Notes under the pieces: generated by a model
What the model saw: the letters and a program-made list of their open reading frames with translations, nothing else
What the model was told of the DNA's origin: nothing
The model's database searches: none
Position numbers and translations under genes: made by a program
Shown: positions 26,964 to 39,119 of the stretch, piece by piece
How positions within the stretch are numbered: the stretch's first letter is position 1
Layout: every line of letters begins with the position of its first letter
Origin: Atopsyche davidsoni
Lineage: Eukaryota; Arthropoda; Insecta; Trichoptera; Hydrobiosidae
Assembly (NCBI GenBank): GCA_022113835.1
Contig: JAILWY010000012.1
Coordinates: forward strand, 9,176,001 to 9,240,000
Length of the DNA: 64,000 nucleotides
Reading direction: 5' to 3'

Positions 26964-29900
26964 AGTATTAATTCTTGATAAAAATACAATTGATAATCGC
27001 GTTTAGAATAAAACTTTTATTAACTGGCTTGTATTATAACGTCCAGCAGGGTCTAGAGCCTTTGATAAACTAAATTGAAAATATAAATTATTATTCAACT
27101 GTCACCTTGACGTTACCGTTATCTATAGTGATGCTATTATCGATCGTATAGCTGCCAACTACCGATAATGAGAAAATCAACATAAAAACACCGTGTTTAT
27201 TTTTAATGATATTAGATAATGTCATGAACATTCATTTCAATTCATGACAATACAAACCTCCACTATTCCCTTTCACAGTGGAAAACACGCGTGCAGAGTT
27301 CATCTTTCGGTAGGCTACATTGCCCAAATGTTTGCCTTATTTTTTATAAGAACATGTACTAAATATATTTTTAAAACACATTCGATTTTGTACTAAGCAC
27401 ATTTTCTTTGGTAAATAACAGAAATATCAGTTGGATTATGGTTGCTATTTCTGCAAAATCATCATGGATATAAAAGTCAAAATACATATTATATAAAAGT
27501 CTTCACAAGGTCTTACCCATTAGCCAGATGGGATTAGTAATTATTGGAAGATCTCAACACCTCAGCTCTCAGGCCAAAATGCATTCTAAATACACCCCCA
27601 CTTCATCCAGACAACGGACACCAATGTAGAGCCGTGGATCATCTATTTACTTTTTTTAAAAAGAACCTACCTGTTAAGGGGGAGGCGGGTGGCTACATTC
27701 CTTGATAAAATCAACAGCCACACTTGTGGAGCCTTATAAGATCTGATTGAGTGGAGCAGCGAGTGGAAGTAGAATGAGCATTGCAATTGTGTCAATAGTC
27801 TAAGCTCTTCATGTATTTCTCTTCACTACGGATGTTGTAAGAACATCCAAAAACTGCTAAAAGTTAACAAGGATACTTCAAGGAGTAAGAAGTAGTTTTT
27901 TTTATTTTAAATATTGGTTTGACCCAAGTGTACTTACAATGTTACTTTTCTTTACTTTCAGCTTGACAGCCGTCCTTATGTGCTTGATAATAAATCTAAA
28001 ATCAACAAAAGTTCATTCCATATAGTTTTTAAATTCATACAATATGTTTTTATGTAATCGATTCACACAAAAAAAAAATGAGAAACGTCCGATAAAACAA
28101 AAAAAATTGATTAATTTAATATGTGAATCGTTGACTAAAATATTGTATACACAATATACATGTTTTATGAAAAATGCAATTTATTAAACATTAAAAAATA
28201 ATCATTGGTGTCACATGCAAATTTATGTGTAAATGAGATATAAAAAAATTAAACACAGAATAAGGTTGCAGTTTTAATTGTAGATAAAAATAAAATAATA
28301 TTACATTTTTAATATTGAAAGGAGTAAGATAAAATTATCAGTAACATATACTTTTTTACAAAACGACATACATAACTTATATCGACAGTAATTTCACAAC
28401 ATTAGAAATATGTCACAACTTAACTACCGAAACCAAATAACATTTTCTTATAAATAACAGAAAACAAAAAATGATCTTTAAACAATACAAATAAAAATAT
28501 TCAGCATTTTCTCTTGAAAATTTCAATAATTGAATAAAACAAGTTTGTATGTAGATTTATGAATACAAAATTCATATTCAGTGTGTTGGCAAAGAAATTT
28601 CAAAGGAAAAGTTAAGTTGGAACCATGTAGTGCTAGCGATCAAATGTAATGTAGAACTGGATTGCCAACTCTTCTCACTTCATGAACGTATTGCTAAGTT
28701 ACATAATGGTAGCAAAACTACTAATGTATTTTTATTATTGTGATTTCTCTTTCCAATATTTTATTACATAATGTGCACAAGAGCCGCCAGTACTCTCTAA
28801 GTACAATTATTTAAAAAAGGTATTCTATACCAGGATTGATTTACATAAAGAATTTCATATACCTGGGTGACAAATAGTTTTGTATCATTTTATTGCCAAT
28901 AGTCAGTAGGAACCACTTCTCTGACAACCTATGGTGCCTGGATGGCATTGGTGGTTGGATCCTACGACCAGTCACAATTATTATAAATATGAATGTCGAG
29001 AATTGTCATTAACCATTAATAAGCTATTACAAAAACTATGGTTTCTTTCAAACTAGCAAAAATATTTTACATTAAATTAGTAAAAATTATAAAACTAAAA
29101 AACAGAACATTAAATTTCAGTTAACTCATTTATACAAAAATAAAAATTAGTGTTATATAACATAATATTTTTTTGAGTGCAATATTAATTTATTCTTACA
29201 ATTTAGTGCCATATTTTTTTCTTTATAGATACACTTTGAGCAAGGTACATATTTTTCAAACAAGTGGCCGAAACGAATGGATCCGAGATGATATGTACCA
29301 AGAATTTAGACTTTTTAGAAGTGTGTATCTATAAAATATGAATATTTTTGTCGGATATATGTATATTATTACTAACAATAATTTAAAGATACTAATGCCC
29401 ACAATATCAATACAAATAATTGCTACATAGCGGTACAAAAAAACTAGCCATTTTAAATATATTATGTAGCACCTCTATCAACTAGTTTTTCTGTGCTGCT
29501 GCTTAACACACGAGCATGGCGCAGGCGGCAATGCCCTCACATGTTTTCAAACAAACTTCAAAGGCTTGTTAAGTACTAGTCCTAGTACTACTCACTTATA
29601 AGGCTGCTCTCCAAAAATATAATGCATTTGCATACCTCGCAACACTTACTAATACATTGTTATTACTTTTGCTAAATTCAATAAAACTTTGTGATAAAAT
29701 TATATTATTCAGTATACTTTCACAAAGAAATATTTTTGTTTAAAACTCATTTATAAGAATGAATGAATGGTCAGAAATATGAAAAAATGCTTTGTACTAA
29801 AATCTCCCAACATCCCCTAAATCCAGGGAATGTAACAAACCAGTCAAATATGAATATGAGTTTATTTAAACAGTGACAATTTTACCCTGTTACCTTCTAA

Positions 29901-30463
29901 TATCATTGAAGATACATAATAAGTTGCATTATTGAATTAACCATCCCTACCGGAGTAAAAAAAATTAACCTGCCGTACTACTATGGATTCTTAAAGCAAT
30001 TCCAAGGGCACAAAAAAGTGCCAGATGAAAAGATGAATTTTTATTTAGTACGGTAGATTAAAGTTAAAGAATTTAATAATTGAATAAAAACCTATAAAAA
30101 TGTTTACAATTGGAGAAAATAGATTTAAATAATACTACAAAAAGCATTCAAGTTTACTAATTTGATCATGGAAAATTTTAATTAAAAAAAACTATTGGCA
30201 CAAGTTTAGAGACGACTTAGTATTCTTATAAAATACGCATTTTTCATAAAAAAATATTTGAGAGTTGTAGGTATCCCTCATTTTTATATTTTTACACTTA
30301 GTATTTAAGTACTTATTTCATAATGCATATTTATGTTTATAAAACAAAACAAAACACATTTCTATTAAAAGTGGAATAAAAATATAGTTTAAATGAGATA
30401 TGCACCTATGGAATAAATTAATGACATATTTGTTTGAATAAATGATGAGTTGAATGAAAGTTG
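26964..30463. other. Spacer between aldo-keto reductase and neuroguidin genes
   Basis: AT-rich, with no convincing gene. The part next to 26963 should hold the reductase promoter and the part next to 30463 the neuroguidin 3' UTR (a minus-strand AATAAA lies at about 30040). GC-richer unique-looking patches at about 27530..27870 and 29480..29620 have no long open frame and were not matched to any repeat in this window. Confidence 0.5.
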
Positions 30464-31712
30464 TTAGTGGAATCGTCTTTTTTTGGCATTCTTTCCTTTC
30501 TTGTTACTTAGTTTCCTCTTTTTTTTCTTGTTACCGTTATTGAAGTTACTTTCGTCAAGAGCAGAATAGTCCCCGAACTTTGTAATTTCATCGCCCAAAG
30601 ATCCTATTGTGGTCATTTTCTTCTGTTTGTGCTTTTCAGCTTTTGTGAGAGGCAGACGAGTTAAATAGGTCTCCTCATACTCTGTTTTATCCTGTTGATA
30701 TTTTGATACAACATGTTGTCCTCTTGAGCCACTTGAAACTTCAGTTGGTGTATCAAGATATTCTTCTTGGAGCTCTCTCATCACACTGGAGTTGAGGGCC
30801 CTCTTTCGGTTTCGATCACTCTGTCGTTTTTCTCTCTCAATTTTAGTTTCATCGCCATCATAGTGCATAGCTGCAAGCTTTGGAGGCATATACACACCAG
30901 TTTTGACCGTTTTCTCAGATTCTCCTGCTTCATCGTTTCCTTCACTAGATTCAGACTCAGCATCACTGTCACCGGCTAACTTACTTATAAGATTTTCAGG
31001 ATGGGCTCTGAATAAGCTCGGGTCGTTACCGGAGTCTGCACCGGTGATGGCACTCTTCACCAGTTTGTCAATCTGATATTTCAATTTTGTATCAATTGGT
31101 CTTATTTTTTCCAAAATTGTACGGATCTCGATAAGTCTGTCAATGGCAGGGTCAGCTTCAATTTTTTCACCAGAACATTTTCGTAACACGATGTATGTTA
31201 AATTTATTAGGTAACTGAGGAGCATGTGATATTTCATTTCCAGGAAGCTCAACCCTTTTTCTGTAGACATTTCTCCTCTTTTAACCCTTGCAAGCATGCT
31301 GTCAACGAGTTGGGTAACTTGATGAACATTATTGTTCATCTCTTCTAGGAGTTGAAACGCTTGTTGCAAATCTTGCTGCTCCGTTTCCTCTGCCGCCTGA
31401 CAAATAGGAAGCATTGTGTAAATAAAGTGGGTACACACGTATCAATAACAATTTTCACAGTAAAGCTATTTCGATGAACATTGAATCAAGGAATAACAAT
31501 TATATCTGCCAGAGAACGTCCATGTTGAAATATCAAACAAAAAGAAGCAATTTCTCCCCTCTACAATACTCAACATAAAATCCATACCCCATCTTTTTTT
31601 TTGGACCTAGTAATGGATGCGTCATGACTTTAAAAAAATGCCATGTTTACAAACTTTAATGGACAATCCCAAATAAAATTGGCTATAAATGGTATAAACT
31701 TACTTGAACCAT
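30464..31712 (-). CDS. Ngdn: Neuroguidin, Sas10/Utp3/C1D family
   Basis: Nucleolar protein of the Sas10/Utp3/Lcp5 family, known in animals both from small-subunit ribosome assembly and as an eIF4E-binding translational regulator. Two exons on the minus strand, 31704..31712 (only Met-Val-Gln) and 30464..31396, give 313 aa. The helical Sas10/Utp3 domain fills about residues 4-120 (LLEEMNNNVHQVTQLVDSML, FLEMKYHMLLSYLINLTY). Then come DTKLKYQIDKLVK, an acidic Ser/Glu stretch, the family signature GVYMPPKLAAMHYDGDE, and a lysine-rich nuclear or nucleolar tail (KKKKRKLSNKKGK). The 9-nt first exon is fixed by CAA/GTAAGT and a matching acceptor. A second frame starting at 31438 would read through the intron and is less likely. 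Head to head with TM9SF4. Confidence 0.93.
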
Positions 31713-32271
31713 GATTCTGACGTTAAAAGGATACAACTTTCATTCATTTAACGTGATAAATTATAAAACTAACAACAAACACGTGCACGGGACTTCGCTA
31801 AAAAAAACAAGGATTCTACCAATACATGCAAACCGTGCACCAATAAGTTTACACACACAACTCTACAACTTTATGGTGTGCTCGTTGCATGGACGGTACA
31901 GTACTGCCAGTACGTTGAAATCGGACATTAAAAAAACTATATTTATAATGACGGTCATAAAATAGTGCATAGCATTCAAGAACTCAGTAAAATTTTGATA
32001 AATAGTGCGATGCAAATATTGTAATGAACCTACACTTGATTTGATTGACAAGTTAATTAAAAAATTGGAATTGAAACAGTCGTTCAAAAAATAATAATAT
32101 AATGATAATTTAAATATTTTTATCCGTTTCGTTACAACGCTCAAATCTTACCTATCAGATCACAGATAGAAAATAGATCATTTCAAGTTCAAATATATAA
32201 CTGGTCATAATTATTATTACCACTGATTGTTATAGATATAGATTATGCGGCACATTGCATAAACAATTAGG

Positions 32272-32598
32272 GGTACTTGTCTTTTATCCGACCACCAAAA
32301 AACATTGTCCTATTGTTTTGCTTTTTTTGTTGGCAACAGTGTCTATTGGCGAGAAAACACGTATTGTTTATTTATTTAATTTAAAGTATTAACCTAACCT
32401 AACCTAACCTAACCGTCAAAGATAACCGTTTTTTCATTGTTTGTAAAATATATGATACAAAATTGAAAAAAAACTTTCATTTCTATGACGAGACTCGCTG
32501 TTGCCAACAAAAGAAGCAAAAAATAGACACTGTTGCCAATAAAAAAAAGCAAAATAATAGGACAATGTTTTTTGGTGGTCGGATAAAAGACAAGTACC
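32272..32598. mobile_element. 327-bp MITE with 76-bp inverted repeats and 8-bp target duplication
   Basis: Arms 32272..32347 and 32522..32598 are reverse complements with only two substitutions and one single-base indel. CAATTAGG is duplicated at both sides (32264..32271 and 32599..32606). An 8-bp duplication is typical of hAT and P superfamilies. The ends (GGTACTTGTC) are unlike the hAT end at 62549. No coding capacity. Near-identical arms suggest a fairly recent insertion. Confidence 0.9.
32391..32414. repeat. Interstitial telomere-like repeat (AACCT)n
   Basis: Nearly five tandem copies of AACCT, the complement of the TTAGG repeat at many insect telomeres. The run lies in the centre of the 327-bp inverted-repeat element, so it may be part of that element and not a trace of a chromosome end. 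Confidence 0.85.
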
Positions 32599-32956
32599 CA
32601 ATTAGGAAATAATTGACTATAAACTAGGTTTTACGAATTACATATCTAATAGTATATTAAAAATATTCCTCGATTTTATTTATATATATTTGCAAAAAAA
32701 TATATTTTATGAATTGCTGGGCTTTTTTTTTAAAATTAAAAATAAGATTGTCTATGTAATATTTATTGTCTACATTTGCTAGTTCAGTTCAGGTTCAGTT
32801 TGACAGTTCTGACAGGGGCTTAGATTTGGATTGGTTGGCATTAATAATTTGTCAATCCTCAATACAATTTAAATGAATTCTTTGGTTTTATGAAATTACT
32901 TTGATGTCCAGTGAAATATATTTATAAGTTTAATAACTATAGGATCTTGATATAAA

Positions 32957-35900
32957 ATGGGTTTCGTAAGTACATGTTGATAACTGTATTTTTTGGGCGC
33001 ATTAAAAAAATCAATTTGTTTTTAAAAACATTTTAACTGCTTGCTATTATTTAAAATGTAAATTTTTTCAGGAAAATATTGTTTACATATCAGTCTTGTT
33101 ATGCTTACCAATAGTCAAAGCATTCTATGTACCTGGTGTTGCTCCAGTGGAATTCCACAAAGGACAAGTCATTGAGGTTAAAGCTGTTAAGATGACGAGT
33201 ATTCACACTCAGTTACCATACGAATATTATTCATTGCCCTTTTGCTTACCAAAAAATAGAACATTTGTTTACAAGTCAGAAAACTTAGGAGAGGTACTTC
33301 GCGGCGACAGGATTGTAAACACACCATATCTTCTTCAAATGGCTGAAGATGTTCAATGCAGGCTTCTTTGCCATAAAATAAATAATCCTATGAACTGGAA
33401 TGCAGAAGAATCACAAAAAGTAGCCAGCAGAATAGAGCACGAGTATTATGTGCACCTGTGAGCAGAAATTTAAGGATATATAAAATAATTTTGAATTAAA
33501 TTTTAGTACACCCTTTAAATTTTTTAAAATGTTTTTTTAGGTTGGTTGATAATCTTCCAGTAGCGACTCGCATAATGAATGGAGAGAATTTTGAGAAAGT
33601 TGTTGAACAAGGATATAGATTGGGATTTGTTTCAAATGGAAAACCATATATTCACAATCATTTAAAATTGATAATACAGTACCATGCAAGAAGTGTGTAA
33701 GTTGTCTCTAATGATATGGTCGAATACTTGTTTCTTTGTGAATAACATATACCTTTTCACTTAACACTTGGAGTGCGGGAACCGATTTAAGTCTGCTCAA
33801 AATCGGTAGATCAAATAGATAAAAAATGTCTGAGAGTGAATACATTTTTATTTTTAACACAAGAAACCGAAACTTTCATTTCAATTGAACCCATATTTCA
33901 AAAGATATCTAAATTTTAAACTAACTCTGATTTTGCGCGCGAAACCCAAATAATTGCCCGCGCCAATTGTAATTTTGGCGCGAAATTCACCCGACCCTGA
34001 AGTGTTAACAACTTTAATTAAAATTTAAAAATTATTTTCAGTGATAAATACAGAGTTGTTGGTTTTGAAGTAGAGCCGATGTCAGTGGACAGAGAAGAGC
34101 TTCAGTTCAGCAGTGATATCTGTGGATTTCCAAGCGATCCAAAACCACAGCTGGTTAATTCTCAAACAGGGACTAAACTTTTCTTTACATATTCAGTTGA
34201 ATGGATCCAGTCTGATATAAGCTGGGCTTCAAGATGGGATATTTACCTCGGAATGAATGATGTCCAAATTCATTGGTTTTCTATAATTAATTCATTGGTG
34301 GTTGTTTTCTTTTTATCAGGTGAGATTCCTTTTTATAATTAAATTATAAAATCAATATATTTGTGTATAAAATGAAAAGAGTGTATACATAATACATGTT
34401 GCAACATTTACTAGGTGTACATTAGACTATGATCACAATTAGTTATTGTGTTTTGATTACTTCATACACATGTATGAAATTTTAATTGTTGTTACATAAG
34501 TATAAAGCATAAAGCATAAAGCATCATGCAACATTTCACAATGGATGAATTCATCGTAAGGTATCTCGTGTTGAGGTGAACATCACACACCCGAAGCACT
34601 GTACCTGCACCTATGATATTATTGTGAATGATTGAATTCTTTCCATGGACACTAGAACAAATCAATTACGATTCCTTGATGTCTTATGTTGAGCTGAGCT
34701 ACGTCCAAATATTGTTTATTCCTTACCTTTTAACTAAGATAATGACTAGAGTAGTGTGGTGATACTTTAAGTTAAATTGTACAGCAAATGAAAAATCTTA
34801 CTTCTTTTTTAGGTATTTTAACCATGATTATGATACGTACACTTAGAAGAGATATTGCCCGATATAATGCAGATGAAGGCGTTGATGATGTAATTGAAGA
34901 GACGGGTTGGAAATTAGTCCATGGAGATGTCTTTAGACCACCAAGGAAGTCTCGTTTATTTGCTGCTATAATTGGAAGTGGCATCCAAATTTTCTTCATG
35001 GCACTTATAACAATTTGTAAGTAAAATTATACAAAATAATTATTTTCCTTAGTATATTTTTTAGTTGGTAAGAATTTAATTTCTTAAATCATGACCGGTT
35101 GAAGTATTTCAAATTCAAAAAAATGTACAATATATTTTAAACATCTGTTGTCAAGCTGAAACTATGCCAGCGATAAACTTGACCAAAAGGGTAGAGCCAA
35201 AAAATATTATTTCAATAAAACGATTTAATGTTTGAATTTCATTGTTTTAGTCTTCGCTATGCTCGGTATGCTGTCTCCTGCATCTCGTGGTGCCCTGATG
35301 ACTTCTGCCATATTCTTGTATGTTTTTATGGGATTGATTGCCGGATATTTTTCTGCAAGAGTTTACAAAACAATGAAAGGGCGTGAATGGAAAAAAGCTG
35401 CCTTGTCAACTGCTACATTTTATCCAGCTATTGTTTTTGGGACTTGCTTTTTCCTGAATTTCTTTATTTGGGGTAAACATTCAAGTGGAGCTGTCCCATT
35501 TTCCACAATGATGGCTCTGCTGTGCTTGTGGTTTTGCATATCTCTTCCACTCGTATACCTCGGATATTATTTTGGATACAGAAAGCAACCATTCCAACAT
35601 CCAGTAAGAACTAATCAAATCCCTAGACAAGTGCCAGAGCAAATTTGGTATATGCATCCAGCACTATGGTAGGTTAATATTTAATTCTTATTAATAAAAA
35701 TACCGTTTAGTGATCCTGCAAATTATTTATCACACTTTATATGTTTTAGTACCATGATGGCTGGAATACTTCCGTTTGGAGCAGTTTTTATCGAGCTCTT
35801 CTTTATTTTTACGGCTATATGGGAAAATCAAATATATTATCTATTCGGATTTCTCTTTCTTGTATTTTGTATACTGGTCATATCCTGTTCACAAATATCC

Positions 35901-36366
35901 ATTGTAATGGTATATTTTCAATTGTGTGGTGAGGTGAGTGGCGAACAAATAGGTTTACTCAATTTTTGAAAATATTTTTGTTTAGCTTTGTTAAATTTGT
36001 GATATTTTGTTGCAGGATTATCACTGGTGGTGGCGTAGCTTTGTGGTTTCTGGTGGATCTGCAGTGTATGTGTTGGCATATGCAGTTTTCTACTTTTTCA
36101 CAAAGTTAGAAATAACAGAATTTATTCCAATTTTACTTTACATTGGATATACAGGTAAAAACTATTGCAACTAGAATTTTATTTATTTAAAGTGAATAAA
36201 ATAATTTTCATCTTTATTTGGATATTTTTCGGTTACTTAGTAATATTTTGATTTTTTGTTAACAGGTCTGATGGTGTTGACTTTTTGGTTGCTCACCGGT
36301 ACAATTGGATTTTTCGCAGCTTATGCATTTATTAGAAAAATTTATGGAGCAGTAAAAATTGATTGA
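32957..36366 (+). CDS. TM9SF4: TM9SF4, nonaspanin transmembrane 9 superfamily member 4
   Basis: A nine-span membrane protein of Golgi and endosomes, implicated in sorting of membrane proteins, phagocytosis and pH control. Nine exons join in phase: 32957..32965 (Met-Gly-Phe only), 33072..33457, 33541..33696, 34042..34319, 34813..35016, 35251..35668, 35750..35933, 36016..36154, 36266..36366 (624 aa, close to the vertebrate length). An N-terminal signal ([14 protein letters not shown]) is followed by the lumenal domain: [43 protein letters not shown] and DNLPVATR. The first membrane span is at [17 protein letters not shown] and is followed by [11 protein letters not shown]; eight more spans follow, including [12 protein letters not shown]. 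It ends KIYGAVKID, the short cytosolic tail with Lys-x-Asp seen in the family. Sequence details favour member 4 over member 2. A piggyBac-type MITE lies in intron 3. Likely polyadenylation signal at 36643..36648. Confidence 0.96.
33765..34004. mobile_element. piggyBac-type MITE in TM9SF4 intron
   Basis: A 240-bp element with imperfect inverted ends (CACTTGGAGTGCGGG against CACTTCAGGGTCGGG) and TTAA on both sides (33761-33764 and 34005-34008). It has no coding capacity and is distinct in sequence from the MITE at 13135. It ends only 37 bp before exon 4 of TM9SF4. Confidence 0.8.
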
Positions 36367-38846
36367 AATTCAGTGAAAAGACAGGATTAATTTCCCTTGT
36401 AAAAACTTGACAATAGATTGAATTGTGTGTATGATTTGTGCAAATACATATTACAAAATAAGTGACAAATAATAGAATAGAACCAATTAATTTTATTTCA
36501 TTTTCGTACAAGTATTCTTACTATAAATAATGCAATACTTTGTAAGTTAATGTACATACTGCCTTTTAAAACTGACAAATATAAATTATTTGGACTAACC
36601 TGCTTTCTAACTGATCTGCTTAGTTATATTGATAAACTTTGAAATAAATTTTTGTTTGTTTATATGTTTTTAGACAACTGAATTTACTTCTAATGTCAGT
36701 ATATTAAGTGTATGTTATCTGATGTTAAACTTTATTTTATTTGATGTTTTAAATATACAATCTAAAAGACACGCAATCTTTACTTAATGATATTTATTAA
36801 AATTTAGGATAACCCTTTCGTGTTCTACAGATCAGAATTACTTCTCACTCTATATGTCTAATTTTATAATTATAGTATGTATTTATGTAATATTCTAAAA
36901 CTGCTTATAAATAATAATTCTAACAATATTAACAACACAATTGAAAATTGGCATATGTTAAATAAAATATATAATATTTTGGCGAAATAAGGATTCTGTA
37001 AAAGTACATATGCAGATGTTTTTTTTAATAGAATTTGTGATTTTTTAATGATTTACCACAATATTTTAGCTTATTCTTAACAATCTCTTTTTATTTTATA
37101 TGATTCAGTAAAATGCTAATTAATCTTAAGTTTTTTTTTGTGTAAACTGAGGAATTTAAAAAATGGATTTCATTTATTTTATAAAAATATGCTATGATTT
37201 TATATCCTCCATTTGACAATATTAAAAAACTGCCACTATCTGATGTCCAACAATTTTGTTTATGTAGCTGTCTATATGATCTTTTATTAAACGTAATTTT
37301 ATTTAAATGAAAATTACACAAAATAATAATTCATGTAAATATAACATAACACTTCCAAATTGTGTAACATTGTAATGCTTTTCATAAACTGTAGAAATTA
37401 AAGGTAATATTTGGTAATGTAATCGGGTACTTATTTTTCGCACGCATTCATTAAATTTAATAAATATTTTTTTACTACTGCAGGATTATGATTTTTAAAA
37501 TGACATTGAAAATTGCTATTTAATTGTATTAATTTTATGCCAAAAAATATACTTTACGTTTGTAATAAATAGTTATCTTTTTATTGTAATTAATAATAAT
37601 CATTTTAAATACTGATTCTGTAATGAAATATGTTAAAAGTTTTAATATAGCAGTCACACTATTCAGAAGAACCACATTTTTCAGATTTTTTCACAAGTTT
37701 CACAGTTTCGCCAAATTATGTTTTTACAAATAAAATACAAAAAAATGAAAAACCCTAAAATCGTAAAAACTTGACTAACACAGTTCATCTTTTAAGGTAC
37801 AGAAGTATGTTTAAAATTTAAAAAAAATATATCCAATTATACAAAAGAAAAGGGACTTAGATTTTAGTAAGAGCAATTAGTTATTTTGATTTAACTATTT
37901 GAAATATCATTGAATAATAAAGTATCGATGAAGTATTTATTGAACCTTTCCTAAGCCTGGTTACCTATTGATTATTTTTTAATTATTTCTTGTTTTTTAA
38001 TTCAATAAATCTTAAATATTTATTATTCTTCAATATTAATGGCAAAACTAATGAATGTCTTTTCTACCTTTTCATTCCAGGTTGACAGTTATGTATAATA
38101 ATAATAATTGTACATTCTTATTTAAATTAGTAAGGTGTTTGATTAATTGAAATTATAATCATAATGATTGTAGTATTTAAGAAAAAGACAAAAAATTGTG
38201 TGTAAATAGGTTAATTTTGCAGTATGCAACTCCACAAATTTTTTATGTGCTGAGTTCATATTTACCTACTAAGGAATTTACAATACAAAGAAAATATTTA
38301 CGCAGAATGAATTATAAGTAGACTATAGTCATTTGATTTTTCTTACCAATGTGTGTGTTTTTTTATTATTATTTAACAATTCCATTTCAAATCAACAAGT
38401 TATAAATGTTTAATTTCTCTAAAACCACATGTTGTTTTTTCAACATTTCACCATCTTTTATTTTGATTTTTTTTTGTTCAATTTGTATACAATACCATAT
38501 TTTTGTGTTATTTTGTGATGCTAATATAAAAAAAATATATTATATAAATATGTATAAAAACAAACTTGTGTTTTTATTTTGACGGTAAGTTGTCTCAAAT
38601 TTTGGAAATTTAATCATGTTTGTTTTTAAATATTAATTACACAAGATTATTTTATTTAGTAAGATTTTATTATACTTAATAACTTTCAATAGTGATTATC
38701 TTAACTTCTCTACACAAAATTTGATAAAGAAACTATTTTAATTACATTGAATTAAAAATATTTATTGCTGTAACATAGAAAATAAAACATTTACATTAGA
38801 TAGATTTTGCGAACGAATTATTCACAGTAGTAAATTCATTTATAAG
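36367..38846. other. TM9SF4 3' UTR and AT-rich spacer
   Basis: AATAAA at 36643 is the likely end of TM9SF4. Beyond it is very AT-rich DNA with A and T runs and no supported gene. Confidence 0.55.
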
Positions 38847-39119
38847 AGGTGCTCGACGATGAAAATGGTATATTGTTTCAGGTACTCTGTAATAATTGTT
38901 GCTTTACATAATATGAGTTCTTATAATTATTTTAGATAACGATTGTTAATTCAGCAAATGGAGTGGTTGAAGTAACTGCCTATGGAGACTCGCATAAGGC
39001 AGTGAAGCCACTCGTCGGCCTCACTGCCGGAAATGTTGTCTGGAAAGCTTAATTCCTTCCTGCTTTGTTACAAAAGTTTCAATGTGGCGCACTAAGATTA
39101 TCGTGTTTTAGTAAATAAA
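38847..39119 (+). CDS. Candidate last two exons of an unidentified gene
   Basis: Two short open segments fit together as exons. The first, 38847..38881, follows an AG and ends CAG/GTACTC. The second, 38936..39052, follows the acceptor TTATTTTAG and ends in a stop. They join in phase to read VLDDENGILFQ, ITIVNSANGVVEV, TAYGDSHKAVKPLVG, LTAGNVVWKA. Stops lie directly upstream of both in the same frame, so each would need splicing. Base composition is clearly more GC-rich than around it. AATAAA at 39114..39119 with a G/T-rich stretch after it fits a gene end. I do not recognise the family, and no upstream exons were found, so a gene fragment or pseudogene is equally possible. Confidence 0.35.

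Larger units (their letters stand above)
31713..32956. promoter_or_regulatory. Shared upstream region of neuroguidin and TM9SF4
   Basis: The two start codons are 1245 bp apart and point away from each other, so this stretch must hold both promoters. About a quarter of it is a transposon-derived inverted-repeat element (32272..32598). No TATA box was identified with confidence. The short open frames here are not supported. Confidence 0.6.
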
